Positions 35,804 through 45,368 of a stretch of DNA of 64,000 nt are shown here, piece after piece (within the stretch, counting starts at the first letter, position 1; each line of letters begins with the position of its first letter). The stretch lies in contig CASDZP010000001.1 of the NCBI GenBank assembly GCA_949285535.1, positions 103,993 through 167,992 of the forward strand, read 5' to 3'. The notes under the pieces are model-generated. The model did no database searches. It saw nothing but the letters and a program-made list of their open reading frames with translations, and had not been told where the DNA came from. This DNA is from an uncultured Alistipes sp. GTDB taxonomy: Bacteria; Bacteroidota; Bacteroidia; Bacteroidales; Rikenellaceae. The translations under genes were made by a program, and so were the position numbers.

Positions 35804-37162
35804 ATGAAAAAAATATACCTATCCATACTGACACTCGCAATGGCGGCGGTATCGACCGTATCCGTCAATGCGCAGGACATGCACATGCTCACGGCGGCGG
35901 GCGTGACACCCCAACGCCACTTCATAAATCCTGCGATAGCTCCCGAACACTCATACATGTCGCTTCCGTTCATCGGCAGTCTCGGTCTCAATGTGGGCAC
36001 GTCAATCGGCTACGGCTCATTCATCAAAGGCGGACAGATAGACGGTACGGCGTTGGCGGACAAGACAAAAAACAAAGTATTAGGCAGCAACTTCAGCCTC
36101 GACCTCATATCGTTCGGCGTGCGTTTCAGAGAGAAAAATCTGATTAGCTTCTCAAACAGAATAAGAAGCAATATCGGCACGACCTACCCTTCCGGACTGT
36201 TCGGCTATCTGCTAAACAACCCTATCGACTATGAGGGTCGTTTTGACATTCCGCTCAAATCGAACAACATGGTATGGAACGAGACGGCGATAGGCTTTTC
36301 ACGAATAATAGACGACAACTGGAGCGTTGGAGCCAGAGTGAAATATATACTCGGTATCGCGCAGGTCAACACCAACGACACAGAGTTTCACATCGACAAG
36401 GATATAACAGGAAGCACGATATACGGCAATGTCAACATAACCGGCGGAAACCTGAATTTCAGTAAAGACGGCGAACTCGTATCACTCAACACGCTTGCCA
36501 GCAATCCCGGCGCCGCTTTCGACGTGGGTGTGCAGTGGCAGAGCGATGACCGCAGATGGAAAGCCGACTTGGGTGTGACCGATATAGGCTTCATCAAATG
36601 GTCAGCCGAATCGTCTTCGCGCATCTACTCTAAAAAGAGCGAGGCGTACACCTTCAACGGGTTCGGCAATCTTAACGACGTATTCGGATCGTCGTCGATG
36701 AACAGCATGATGGACTCGGTATATACCGACCTTATGAACAGCATCGAGCTGGACACTATCAGCGGATACGCGCACACGGCGATGTTACCCGTCACATTCA
36801 ACGTAGGCGGCGAATTCGACGTGTTGAGCAACCAGCGACACATCGTCTCTCTCAACTTTATGGGTAGCTTCGCAAGCAAACAGCCGCTCTATTATGCCCT
36901 GACGGCGGGTTACCGATACACCACAGGCAACGGACGATTCTCGGCACTTGCCACATTGTCACACAAGCGTGTGGACCCGCTCGCGCTCGGTGTCGGTCTG
37001 ATGGCAAATACTCGTAAATTCCAGTTCTTTGTCCTTTCCGATACAAGTATCGCCACCATATTCGGCGGAGGATTGGGAAGGTTGAAGAGTCTGTCATACA
37101 GAATGGGATTCAACTTCTTCTTTAACAAGAACAAACATAATTCAAACGGTTACTACCTATAA
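35804..37162 (+). CDS. DUF5723 family outer-membrane protein
   Basis: From the ATG at 35804 the protein has 452 residues and starts with a signal peptide (AAVSTVSVNAQ). It continues with MHMLTAAGVTPQRHFINPAIAP, like the NPA motif near the start of PorP/SprF- and DUF5723-type beta barrels. Alternating amphipathic strands run to a C-terminal segment rich in aromatics. A GTG at 35792 is an alternative start. It is coupled to the upstream lipoprotein. The role is unknown; secretion or gliding-related complexes are possible by analogy only. Confidence 0.8.
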   Translation: MKKIYLSILTLAMAAVSTVSVNAQDMHMLTAAGVTPQRHFINPAIAPEHSYMSLPFIGSLGLNVGTSIGYGSFIKGGQIDGTALADKTKNKVLGSNFSLDLISFGVRFREKNLISFSNRIRSNIGTTYPSGLFGYLLNNPIDYEGRFDIPLKSNNMVWNETAIGFSRIIDDNWSVGARVKYILGIAQVNTNDTEFHIDKDITGSTIYGNVNITGGNLNFSKDGELVSLNTLASNPGAAFDVGVQWQSDDRRWKADLGVTDIGFIKWSAESSSRIYSKKSEAYTFNGFGNLNDVFGSSSMNSMMDSVYTDLMNSIELDTISGYAHTAMLPVTFNVGGEFDVLSNQRHIVSLNFMGSFASKQPLYYALTAGYRYTTGNGRFSALATLSHKRVDPLALGVGLMANTRKFQFFVLSDTSIATIFGGGLGRLKSLSYRMGFNFFFNKNKHNSNGYYL

Positions 37163-37196
37163 GGGAAACGCATACAAACGATAAAAAAACTCAACT

Positions 37197-37739
37197 ATGG
37201 TCAACAAAGTCATACTGATTGGAAACGTAGGCAGCGACCCCGAAGTCAGAACATTCGAAGACGGCGGTAAAATGGCTCGCGTGAACATCGCCACCAACGA
37301 ACGCATCTTCAACCCCTCTACACAGGAGTGGAAAGACCATACCGAATGGCATACGCTCGTTTTCAACCGCCGCACGGCAAGTGTAGTCGAAATGTATGTA
37401 CGCAAAGGCTCTCAAATTTATGTTGAGGGCAGACTGCGCACACGTCAGTGGGAGGACGAAAACAAAATCAGACGATACAGCACCGAAATCAATGTCGATG
37501 AGCTTCGTCTGCTCGGTCGCCGAAGCGACAGCGAAAGACCCGCAATGTCACAGACTCCCGTTTCAGGCGGTTACAACAACAATTATAACAACGGTTACAA
37601 CAACAACGGTTACAACACGACAGCGGCTCCCGTCAACGCAGGTGCACCCGCAGCAGCTCCCGCTCCCGCGATGCAGAACCAGCAGCCTACCCCATCGGTT
37701 GAAATGACCGACGGAGGAGTTGACGACCTGCCGTTCTAA
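37197..37739 (+). CDS. ssb: Single-stranded DNA-binding protein
   Basis: The 180-residue protein has the OB-fold N-terminus (NKVILIGNVGSDPEVRTFEDG, then WHTLVFNRRTASVVEMYVRKG) to about residue 110. A flexible Asn/Tyr-rich linker (NNNYNNGYNNNGYN) follows, then Ala/Pro repeats, and the acidic tip DDLPF that recruits replication and repair proteins. It is complete. A strong terminator lies downstream. Confidence 0.96.
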   Translation: MVNKVILIGNVGSDPEVRTFEDGGKMARVNIATNERIFNPSTQEWKDHTEWHTLVFNRRTASVVEMYVRKGSQIYVEGRLRTRQWEDENKIRRYSTEINVDELRLLGRRSDSERPAMSQTPVSGGYNNNYNNGYNNNGYNTTAAPVNAGAPAAAPAPAMQNQQPTPSVEMTDGGVDDLPF

Positions 37740-37770
37740 ACCATATACCTGTAAAAAGTGTAATCAACAA

Positions 37771-37805
37771 AATAAAGGCGAACATAATCTGTTCGCCTTT
37801 ATTAT
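37771..37805 (+). terminator. ssb terminator
   Basis: The 14-bp stem AATAAAGGCGAACA / TGTTCGCCTTTATT has a 5-base loop. Confidence 0.85.
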
Positions 37806-37963
37806 TTGCTTATCATCAATTTGTTCGCCGTAACAACACAAAACGACACGCATAAAAATATTGCCGACGAAAGAAGCCAATCCCCTGTCGGCACATACAT
37901 AAACAGACCGTTGCCGTAAACAATTCAATTACCTCTCCTATAAAAAATACCCTTTGTGCACAA

Positions 37964-38005
37964 CAAAAAAATCGTTGTCACACAACGAATTGTCTCGACA
38001 ACGAT
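37964..38005 (-). terminator. Minus-strand terminator beyond the candidate ncRNA
   Basis: On the minus strand ATCGTTGT and ACAACGAT form an 8-bp stem followed by a seven-T run. It would stop any transcript from the ncRNA promoter that escapes the first T-run near 38035. Confidence 0.65.
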
Positions 38006-38029
38006 CTATTAAAAGCAACCATTTTTTAA

Positions 38030-38261
38030 ATAAAAAACGCGGGCCCACTCTCACTACACATCCCAATAGGTACTCGAAAAACCTTGCTTTATATGTAAGA
38101 GAATGAAGCCCACGCATGCTCCTCTGCATACGTGGACATCAAACCCTATTCCGTAAAGCAGTGAAATTTTCGAGTTTTCATTGGGACGGAATAGAATCGT
38201 ATCTTCCAAATATGCCTATACATAACGTAAAAGGCATATATAGAGTATGTCGTTCGTATAT
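38030..38261 (-). ncRNA. Candidate structured non-coding RNA (6S-like rod)
   Basis: There is a perfect promoter (38268-38299, minus strand) but no protein. The RNA can fold into a rod with nested stems at 38180-38185 with 38062-38067 (CCCAAT/ATTGGG), 38167-38175 with 38072-38080 (ACTCGAAAA/TTTTCGAGT), 38154-38160 with 38085-38091 (TGCTTTA/TAAAGCA), and a 10-bp apex (38126-38135 with 38110-38119). A separate 8-bp hairpin (ATATGCCT/AGGCATAT) is at the 5' end. A T-run at about 38031-38036 may end it. The long rod with a large internal bubble recalls 6S RNA, but sequence identity was not recognised. An Rfam Bacteroidales RNA is also possible. Confidence 0.55.
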
Positions 38262-38267
38262 CTTTTA

Positions 38268-38299
38268 CAAAGATAAAAGATTTTGCAATCCAATCAAAA
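38268..38299 (-). promoter_or_regulatory. Promoter of the candidate ncRNA
   Basis: On the minus strand TTTTG (38299-38295), 19 bases, TATCTTTG (38275-38268) matches the Bacteroidetes consensus exactly. Predicted start is near 38261. Confidence 0.7.
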
Positions 38300-38402
38300 T
38301 ATTTTCACCGCCTCATTCTATCGCATGAACATGTATATCACTATTTCCAAATAACAAATAACAGACTGTAAACCAAAGCAAACGGCATACACCAAAAAAA
38401 TA

Positions 38403-38439
38403 ATAAAGCCACCTACACTAACATTGCAGATGGCTTTAT
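38403..38439 (-). terminator. Terminator after the MscS-type channel gene
   Basis: A 9-bp stem, ATAAAGCCA / TGGCTTTAT, has a 19-base loop and lies 46 bases past the channel stop codon. Confidence 0.55.
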
Positions 38440-38484
38440 GACACATCAGTAAGACAATTATGCTTTACTGCCTTTATTTTACTT

Positions 38485-39732
38485 TCAACCGTTATTCTCG
38501 GCAGGTACGTTTGTAGAACGTTGGAAGAATCTGATTCCCATTACACGGGCAACGTTAAGTATGTGTTCCGTTATCTGGGCAACTATTATCTCGTGCTTTT
38601 CAAACCCGCGTTCGTATGTGAATCCATATATCTCAAGCGGGAGTCCCTGATCGCTCATCTGCACATAGTGAACCACAAGGCTGAGATTGTCATTGACATT
38701 CTTATTGTTTCTCAGATAGGCTGACACATATACCCTGTAAAGAGTAGTGTTTGTCAACTCCTGTTCGGGGTGTTCGTTTCTGTACTTCAAAAGGGTGTCG
38801 AAATGAGCCGACACAAGCGGATCTTTACCGATCGCCTCAAACTCACTCTCCTCCAAAACCCTTATCGAAAGGAGGTCTATGGCAAAGACGCGTTTGAACC
38901 GACGTCCCTCGCTCTCCTCCATGCTTCGCCAGTTTATGAAAGACTCGCTTACCATCGAATAGATCGGAATCATCGTCACCGTGTTGTCCCAGTTACGCAC
39001 CTTTACCGTATTGACTGTAACATCTATCACGACACCATCGGCGCCATTGCTCTTCATCTCCACCCAGTCGCCTATTCTGACCATATCCTGTGCAGAGAGC
39101 TGTATCGAAGCGACGAATCCGAGTATCGTATCCTTAAACACCAGTGTCAGTATGGCGGCGGATGTGGCAAGGCTGACGGCTATCGTCGTAAGGCTAACAC
39201 CTGCCAGAAGGGATATTATCATCAGCACGCAGATGATGTCAATCAGAATCTTCAACGACTGCATGTAACTCTTTATGCTCTTCTGCCTGTTACGGGGAAT
39301 CATCATGTAGATGTCGGAGAAGGCATCGAGCAACGAGCCGAATGTCGGCATGATATAGAAGACAACGATACACCTCATCGCCAAAACCACGCCTTTTATA
39401 ACTCCGGGACTAAAACCGAGCAGGACATCGTCTATGACGGATGTGATGAACGACAATACTATAAGACGGAAAAGACGTCTGAAGAATCGTCGTGAGACCA
39501 TCGCGTCGAACCAGTTTACCTGAGAACGCTCCGCCGCCCGCTTAACCACATAATGCAACCACTTAATCAACACTTTAGTGACCAGCAAGTCGAGCATGCA
39601 CAGCAACAAGAACAACAATACGACTGCAACTATAAACACGACCAGACTCGTCCATTGATAAGAGAGTCCCCAGTCCATCAACAAGGTCTGGATGTCGTCT
39701 ATGAACCAGAATTTTGCGGTAATTTCACTCAT
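38485..39732 (-). CDS. Mechanosensitive ion channel of the MscS family (YbdG-like)
   Basis: From the ATG at 39732 the protein has 415 residues. Several membrane helices occupy about 1-180 (SLVVFIVAVVLLFLLLCMLDLLV and others). The pore helix region TTIAVSLATSAAILTLVFKDTILGF is followed by the MscS beta domain (MVRIGDWVEMKSNGADGVVIDVTVNTVKVRNWDNT). A soluble C-terminal part follows. The channel protects against osmotic downshock. The start at 39732 (MSEITAKFW) is preferred over 39774, which would add an unusual charged leader. Confidence 0.88.
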   Translation of the reverse strand: MSEITAKFWFIDDIQTLLMDWGLSYQWTSLVVFIVAVVLLFLLLCMLDLLVTKVLIKWLHYVVKRAAERSQVNWFDAMVSRRFFRRLFRLIVLSFITSVIDDVLLGFSPGVIKGVVLAMRCIVVFYIMPTFGSLLDAFSDIYMMIPRNRQKSIKSYMQSLKILIDIICVLMIISLLAGVSLTTIAVSLATSAAILTLVFKDTILGFVASIQLSAQDMVRIGDWVEMKSNGADGVVIDVTVNTVKVRNWDNTVTMIPIYSMVSESFINWRSMEESEGRRFKRVFAIDLLSIRVLEESEFEAIGKDPLVSAHFDTLLKYRNEHPEQELTNTTLYRVYVSAYLRNNKNVNDNLSLVVHYVQMSDQGLPLEIYGFTYERGFEKHEIIVAQITEHILNVARVMGIRFFQRSTNVPAENNG

Positions 39733-39811
39733 ATCGAAAATATTTTCTCTCGCACATGCAACAATCGCGCCCAAAGGCGACTAATCGAGCTACAATATAA
39801 TAATAAATATA

Positions 39812-39842
39812 TTGCAGGGCAAATTAAAATACATTATATTTG
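39812..39842 (+). promoter_or_regulatory. secDF promoter
   Basis: TTG (39812-39814), 20 bases, TATATTTG (39835-39842) matches the Bacteroidetes consensus. The leader to the ATG at 39935 is about 85 bases. Confidence 0.75.
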
Positions 39843-39934
39843 CAAATCTAATCCGAAATCAATAATTAAAAGAGGGTCGCAATCGAAATTTCGCGTATTC
39901 GATTCTCAAATGTAAAAACAATAATTTAAAAACA

Positions 39935-42892
39935 ATGCAAAACAAAGGCGCACTTAAATTTTTGACGGTCGTCCTTGCGCTGGCATGTATTTACCAGCTA
40001 TCGTTCACGTTCGTCACAAGGAGCGTTGAAAAAGATGCCGTTGAGGCGAGCAACGGAGACCCGTTGGCCGAACAACGCTATCTCGACTCAATCAAATCGC
40101 AGGTGGTCTATAACCTCGGTTTTGTGGAGTACACCTACTCTGAGTGTAAAAGCAAGGAGCTGAACCTCGGTCTCGACCTCAAAGGGGGTATGAACGTGAT
40201 GCTCGAAATCTCGGAAGAGGACATTCTCCGTTCGCTCTCTAACAACAATCCCGACCCCGCGTTCAATCAGGCGTTGGTCGAAGCACGCAACGAGACACGC
40301 AACAGTAGCAGCAACTACATCGACAATTTCAAGAAAGCCTATGAGCGTATAGCACCGACAGGTCGTCTTGCCGGCATCTTCTCTACGATAGAGATGGGCG
40401 ACAAGATTACGGTCAGCATGAGCAACGACGAAGTAATAAGAGTGCTCAAAGAACAGGCTGGTAACGCAATCACAAACTCTTATAACGTCCTCCGTAACCG
40501 TATCGACCGTTTCGGCGTAACTCAGCCCAACATACAGCGCCTCGAAAACTCAGGCCGCATATTGGTCGAACTCCCCGGTATCAAAGAACCCGAACGTGTG
40601 CGTAAACTCCTCCAGGGTACCGCATCACTCGAATTCTGGGCAACATACAACAATACCGACATATATCCCTTCCTCGAGGACGCAAACGCGCGTCTGGCTC
40701 AGATTGCCACACTCGAGAGCGGTGACTCGGTTAAGAACGAAGAGGTAAAAGACGGCGGTTCGCTCGCAAGCAAAATCGACTCGCTCGGCAACACAACCGA
40801 CTCAACGGCGACCAATGCGGCAAACTATCCTCTCTTCTCAAAACTCATGCCCGCTGTTGACCAACAGGGTTCTCTCATGTCGGGTCCCGTCGTAGGTTTT
40901 GCCAATGCGGCTGACACCTCTGCCATAAACAGCATGCTCAACCGCAGCGAAGTGCGCTCAATGCTTCCCCGTGACCTCAAACTCATGTGGGGTGTCAAGG
41001 CGATGAAAGGCACAGACGTGATATATGAACTCTATGCAATCAAAGCCAACACCAAACAGCAGAAAGCGCCGCTCGACGGTTCTGTAATCACAGAGGCTCG
41101 CGCGGAATACTCTCAGCAGGGTGGCGCGGCAGCCGAAGTATCCATGACAATGAACGCCGTGGGTGCCAAAACATGGGCTCGCCTCACTAAAGAGAACACA
41201 GGCAACTATATCGCAATCGTACTCGACAACTACGTATATTCCGCTCCCTACGTTCACGGCGAAATACCCGGCGGACGTTCAAGCATCAGCGGTAACTTCA
41301 CCTACAACGAAGCCAATGACCTGGCAATCGTGCTCAAATCAGGTAAACTTCCCGCTCCCGCAAGAATCATACAGGAAGCTGTCGTAGGTCCCTCACTCGG
41401 TCAGGAATCAATCGACGCAGGTATGATGTCATTCGTGTTGGCGTTCATCCTCGTGATGCTCTACATGATTATCTTCTACAGCTCTGCGGGTGCAATCGTC
41501 AACGTGGCTCTCTTGAGCAACCTCTTCTTCCTGTTCGGCGTTCTGGCGTCGTTCGGCGCGGTGTTGACGCTCCCCGGTATCGCGGGTATCGTCCTGACTA
41601 TGGGTATGGCTGTGGACGCCAACGTCATCATCTTCGAACGTATCAAAGAGGAACTCCGTGCGGGTAAAGGCATCAACCTCGCCATTGCCGACGGTTTCAA
41701 AAACGCGTATTCTGCCATTATCGACGGTAACACCACCACGATGTTGACAGGTATCGTCCTCTTCATATTCGGTACCGGTCCCGTTCAGGGCTTCGCCACC
41801 ACTCTTATCATCGGTATCATCACATCGCTGTTCACCGCGATATTCCTCACACGTCTCATGCTTGAAGGCGCAATCGCCCGCGGCTGGAAGATTCACTTCG
41901 CAAACAAGCTCACGGAAAACTTCTTGAGCAACACCAATGTCGATTTCATCGGCAAACGCAAATACACATACGTAATTTCAGGCGCCCTCATCCTGGCTAC
42001 CTTGGTTTCATTCGCAGTTCGCGGCATGAGCTACGGTGTCGATTTCTCAGGCGGTCGCGCGTATGTCGTACGCTTTGACCACAATGTCGGCACAAACGAA
42101 GTACGTAAGGCTCTCGGCAGCAAGTTCAGCGACGGTCTCGAGGTTAAACAGTACGGTAACAACGACCAGATGCGTATCGTTACCCAGTACAAATATCAAG
42201 AGAGCGGCGACGAGGTTACCAACGAAATCAACATGATGCTCTACGAGTCACTCTCACCCCTTTACGAAAACAAACTCACCGTTGACGAGTTCCTCACCAC
42301 CGCTACAAGCCCGTTCGGTATCATATCGTCAGACAACGTGGGTCCGACCGTGGCCAACGACATCAAACGAAACGCAATCATCGCCGTTATCTTCTCTCTC
42401 ATCGCGATAGGCATCTATATCGCCATCCGATTCAAGAAATGGCAATGGGCAATGGGCGGTGTCATAGCACTCGCTCACGACGCCTTGATTACAATCGGTG
42501 TCTTCTCGATGTTCTGGGGCATACTTCCCTTCAACCTCGATGTTGACCAGTCGTTCATCGCGGCTATATTGACAATCATCGGTTACTCAATCAACAACAC
42601 GGTGATTATATTCGACCGAATACGTGAAAACAGAACGCTCTATCCCAAGCGTCCGCTCAAAGACAACATCAACAATGCGGTCAACTCGACATTGGCTCGT
42701 ACAATCAACACCACGGGTACCACATTGGTCGTTCTTTTGGCGATATTCATATTCGGCGGCGAGGTGATTCGCGGTTTCGTATTCGCGCTTCTCTTCGGTA
42801 TAATTATCGGTACTTTCTCTTCAATCTTCGTATCGACTCCGATCGCTTACGACTTCATGAAGAAAAAACTCAAAAACGGAATCGAGGCTTAA
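39935..42892 (+). CDS. secDF: Protein translocase subunit SecDF (fused)
   Basis: The 985-residue inner-membrane protein uses the proton gradient to pull exported proteins after SecA. The SecD half has the first helix (about 7-27), LNLGLDLKGGMNVML, the large periplasmic P1 domain and a membrane block with VDANVIIFERIKEELRAG. The SecF half starts near 660 and repeats the pattern with MSYGVDFSGGRAYVV and a final block containing NNTVIIFDRIRENR. The fusion is normal in Bacteroidetes. It is monocistronic with a strong promoter and terminator. Confidence 0.96.
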   Translation: MQNKGALKFLTVVLALACIYQLSFTFVTRSVEKDAVEASNGDPLAEQRYLDSIKSQVVYNLGFVEYTYSECKSKELNLGLDLKGGMNVMLEISEEDILRSLSNNNPDPAFNQALVEARNETRNSSSNYIDNFKKAYERIAPTGRLAGIFSTIEMGDKITVSMSNDEVIRVLKEQAGNAITNSYNVLRNRIDRFGVTQPNIQRLENSGRILVELPGIKEPERVRKLLQGTASLEFWATYNNTDIYPFLEDANARLAQIATLESGDSVKNEEVKDGGSLASKIDSLGNTTDSTATNAANYPLFSKLMPAVDQQGSLMSGPVVGFANAADTSAINSMLNRSEVRSMLPRDLKLMWGVKAMKGTDVIYELYAIKANTKQQKAPLDGSVITEARAEYSQQGGAAAEVSMTMNAVGAKTWARLTKENTGNYIAIVLDNYVYSAPYVHGEIPGGRSSISGNFTYNEANDLAIVLKSGKLPAPARIIQEAVVGPSLGQESIDAGMMSFVLAFILVMLYMIIFYSSAGAIVNVALLSNLFFLFGVLASFGAVLTLPGIAGIVLTMGMAVDANVIIFERIKEELRAGKGINLAIADGFKNAYSAIIDGNTTTMLTGIVLFIFGTGPVQGFATTLIIGIITSLFTAIFLTRLMLEGAIARGWKIHFANKLTENFLSNTNVDFIGKRKYTYVISGALILATLVSFAVRGMSYGVDFSGGRAYVVRFDHNVGTNEVRKALGSKFSDGLEVKQYGNNDQMRIVTQYKYQESGDEVTNEINMMLYESLSPLYENKLTVDEFLTTATSPFGIISSDNVGPTVANDIKRNAIIAVIFSLIAIGIYIAIRFKKWQWAMGGVIALAHDALITIGVFSMFWGILPFNLDVDQSFIAAILTIIGYSINNTVIIFDRIRENRTLYPKRPLKDNINNAVNSTLARTINTTGTTLVVLLAIFIFGGEVIRGFVFALLFGIIIGTFSSIFVSTPIAYDFMKKKLKNGIEA

Positions 42893-42915
42893 TAAGCCAT
42901 ATTTCGAATAACGGT

Positions 42916-42950
42916 AAACGGGTGGATTCAAATCCACCCGTTTTTATTTT
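42916..42950 (+). terminator. secDF terminator
   Basis: AAACGGGTGGAT pairs with ATCCACCCGTTT around TCAA, followed by TTTATTTT. Confidence 0.9.
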
Positions 42951-43209
42951 ATATACTTACTTGCAAATTACATTCAAGGCTATCCTGAATTACGCGATAT
43001 AATAATCGAGAATATCAGATAAACACTACACTCCTCCACTCAAACATAACGACAATAATAACAATGATAATAACGATAGATTAGACAATACGACAACATT
43101 TCCCAAACATATAAACCGAAACACCTATTTACCTATTTACCTACTTAACCAAATAAACCTATACAATTTTATAAACTGGTAAATAAATTAAATGTAACCG
43201 TATAAAAAC

Positions 43210-43250
43210 AATAAGCGGAGGCGATTAATATCGCCTCCGCTTATTTATAT
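43210..43250 (-). terminator. Terminator of the fimbrillin-like gene
   Basis: A perfect 16-bp stem, AATAAGCGGAGGCGAT / ATCGCCTCCGCTTATT, with loop TAAT lies 26 bases after the gene's stop on the minus strand. Confidence 0.9.
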
Positions 43251-43275
43251 ATCAAAATATTTATTACTGCACTAA

Positions 43276-44151
43276 TTATTCTCCTATCTCGCCTCCTGCG
43301 CTGCCCTGACTACCCCATGCACCTATTGAAAAGCTGTTGAGAATCATATTCCCGTTATCTTCCAACAGAACATCCACGCTCATCGCGTATCCGCCTTTCA
43401 GTTCTGTAATTCCCGCCTGACTGTTAGAAAGAATATCGCCAAGGTTTGCATTATAAGCGTGTCCGTTCAATGTAGCGGTAAAATCAATATTTTGTACCGA
43501 CTGCGGTATCAACAGAAAAGTTACGCTTCCGCCGTTAGCTGTCATCGTTCCTCTGTCCTAGTAAAGTTCCGATACTATACCCTCCGTCAGATTGACTCCG
43601 CACACAGTATTTGAGGTACATGTTGTCGAAAGTGCGGCAAGCGCATCGCTGCTTGCTCCGTTTTTGGTGTAATTTACGGTCAGTTTATGCATCGCGTGAC
43701 CGAATGAGAGTTTAACCTGATTAACGGAGTTTTTATCCACTTCAACCATTGGAGCGAGAAGCAAATCTTTGTTCTCCGCTTCTGTTATGTCAAATCTGAC
43801 ATTATTGTTGCTTCCTTCTATCTTCGGATAACATCCCGAGAAACCGATTTTCTTACTGTCTGTCGGGAGAGACAATTCATCCCACTTCAACGGATTGTCA
43901 CCGATTTTGAAATCATGCGCAAAATATCTCGACCCCATGCTCGACACACTTAATACAAAAGTCTTGTCTGCAGGGAAAGCATCCGTTCCATCTGCAACCT
44001 GTGATGACTGTACAGAGGCAGCGAAAGGAGCAATATCCGCATTTATGGAAATTTCTTCAAAGAACGACTCCTGTTCAGTGCCTTTCTTGTTGCATCCGAC
44101 ACAAAATATCAGTAAAAAGGCGATTACCGCCATCCTTCTCACATTAACCAT
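43276..44151 (-). pseudogene. Fimbrillin-like (Mfa-type) lipoprotein interrupted by in-frame TAG
   Basis: The gene starts at 44151 with a lipoprotein signal (FLLIFCVGC). The domain contains FAASVQSSQVADGTDAFP, the conserved FGHAMHKLTVNYTK and LTEGIVSELY, then TAG at 43560-43558. The same frame continues as DRGTMTANGGSVTFLLIPQSV with a typical fimbrillin-like C-terminal part (YAMSVDVLLEDNGNMIL) to 43276. Removing the TAG gives a 291-residue protein with all parts in order. Such proteins form surface fimbriae or their accessory subunits. The TAG lies in CTAGGACAG, the same context as the TAG at 1104. Flanked by its own terminator. Read as a recent stop, an error or regulated readthrough. Confidence 0.75.
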
Positions 44152-44577
44152 GCTTTAAAACTCTATATGATGTATATTGCCAATATTCAAGTTCAACTAT
44201 TTTAATACGAGAAAATCAATAAGTCATCTAAAAATCCTGCGCATTACTATATATTAGCCGACATGAATGTACCAAACTCCATGCCAAAATCAATAATAAC
44301 GCATTTCTATTGACAAATCACACTCGTATTTCATTTGCAAAAATAACTTTTTGATTGAAAAAATCCATATTCCATGTCTGTAATTTTATGAAAATCATTC
44401 AGTCACCGATACAATAAGAAGAGACGGATTGTGCCAACAACTGTTAAAATACACAACGGACAAAGGCGTCACAGACCGTGTAAAAGCCAATTTTCAAGAT
44501 TCAACTTGCAAATAAAACGACAAAAACATATATTTATGGAATGATTAATCCAAAAATTCACAACCAATCGCAATATC
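44152..44577. other. Divergent intergenic region
   Basis: No gene is seen in these 426 AT-rich bases between the fimbrillin-like gene (minus) and the SGNH hydrolase (plus). Promoters for both must lie here but no exact promoter match was recorded. Confidence 0.35.
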
Positions 44578-45294
44578 ATGAAATACGGAATATTAATTTT
44601 ATGCTTTCTGCTTTGCGGCAACGTAACCAAAGCTCAAAAAAACGACAAAGTTGACCGTCTCGTCAAAGAGGCATACATCGAGAGATACAAAGAGGATAAC
44701 GTTATGATAAACACGTCCAAAAAGTCAGACGGTATGGTTGTGTTAATGGGTAACTCAATCACCGAGGGCTGGCCCGAGGCAGACACTGCCTTTTTTACCG
44801 ACAACAACATTGTGGGACGAGGAATCAGCGGTCAGGTGAGCGGTCAGATGCTTCTGCGCTTCAGAAACGACGTGTTGTCGCTACATCCGTCGATTGTGGT
44901 AATAAACGCTGGAATAAACGACATAGCCGAGAATACTGGCGCATATGACGAAGATTTCACATTCGGAAACATTGTATCAATGGCAGAAATAGCCGAAGCG
45001 AACGGAATAACCGTTATTCTCACATCCGTATTGCCCGCCGACCGATTCGCATGGAATCCCGATGTGACCGACATAGTCGGAAAAATAGAGCGTCTTAACC
45101 GCAGAATATTCGAATATGCCGCCGCCAAAGGTTTCGAATATGTCGATTACAACACACCCATGAGAAACGAAAACGGAGGTCTTCCCGCAAAATATTCAAA
45201 AGACGGCGTTCATCCCCTCCCCGAAGGATACAAAGTAATGGAAAAGATACTTTTACCGACAATAAAAAAAGCGAGACTCGAAAAACGCAAATAA
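44578..45294 (+). CDS. SGNH/GDSL hydrolase, secreted
   Basis: The 238-residue protein has a signal peptide (about 1-19) and the SGNH blocks: block I VVLMGNSITEGW with the nucleophile Ser, a Gly in GRGISGQ, VVINAGINDIAE with the Asn, and DGVHPLPEGY with the Asp and His of the triad. It resembles periplasmic esterases that deacetylate sugars or act as rhamnogalacturonan acetylesterase/TesA-type enzymes. The precise substrate is unknown. Its last codons take part in the terminator hairpin at 45269-45315. Confidence 0.85.
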   Translation: MKYGILILCFLLCGNVTKAQKNDKVDRLVKEAYIERYKEDNVMINTSKKSDGMVVLMGNSITEGWPEADTAFFTDNNIVGRGISGQVSGQMLLRFRNDVLSLHPSIVVINAGINDIAENTGAYDEDFTFGNIVSMAEIAEANGITVILTSVLPADRFAWNPDVTDIVGKIERLNRRIFEYAAAKGFEYVDYNTPMRNENGGLPAKYSKDGVHPLPEGYKVMEKILLPTIKKARLEKRK

Positions 45295-45315
45295 AGTGTT
45301 TTTCGAGTCCCGCTT
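45269..45315 (+). terminator. Terminator overlapping the end of the SGNH hydrolase gene
   Basis: Two 20-base arms (45269-45288 and 45296-45315) pair with two mismatches around AATAAAG. The left arm is coding sequence, the stop codon is in the loop. Confidence 0.7.
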
Positions 45316-45368
45316 CTCCAAATACGGATTAACACACACACTATTCTGCCAAACAGAATCCGATGTTC

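Noticed and set aside
37971..38005. Hairpin ATCGTTGT/ACAACGAT as part of the ncRNA
   Set aside because: It lies beyond the first T-run and has its own T-run on the minus strand, so it is treated as a second terminator.
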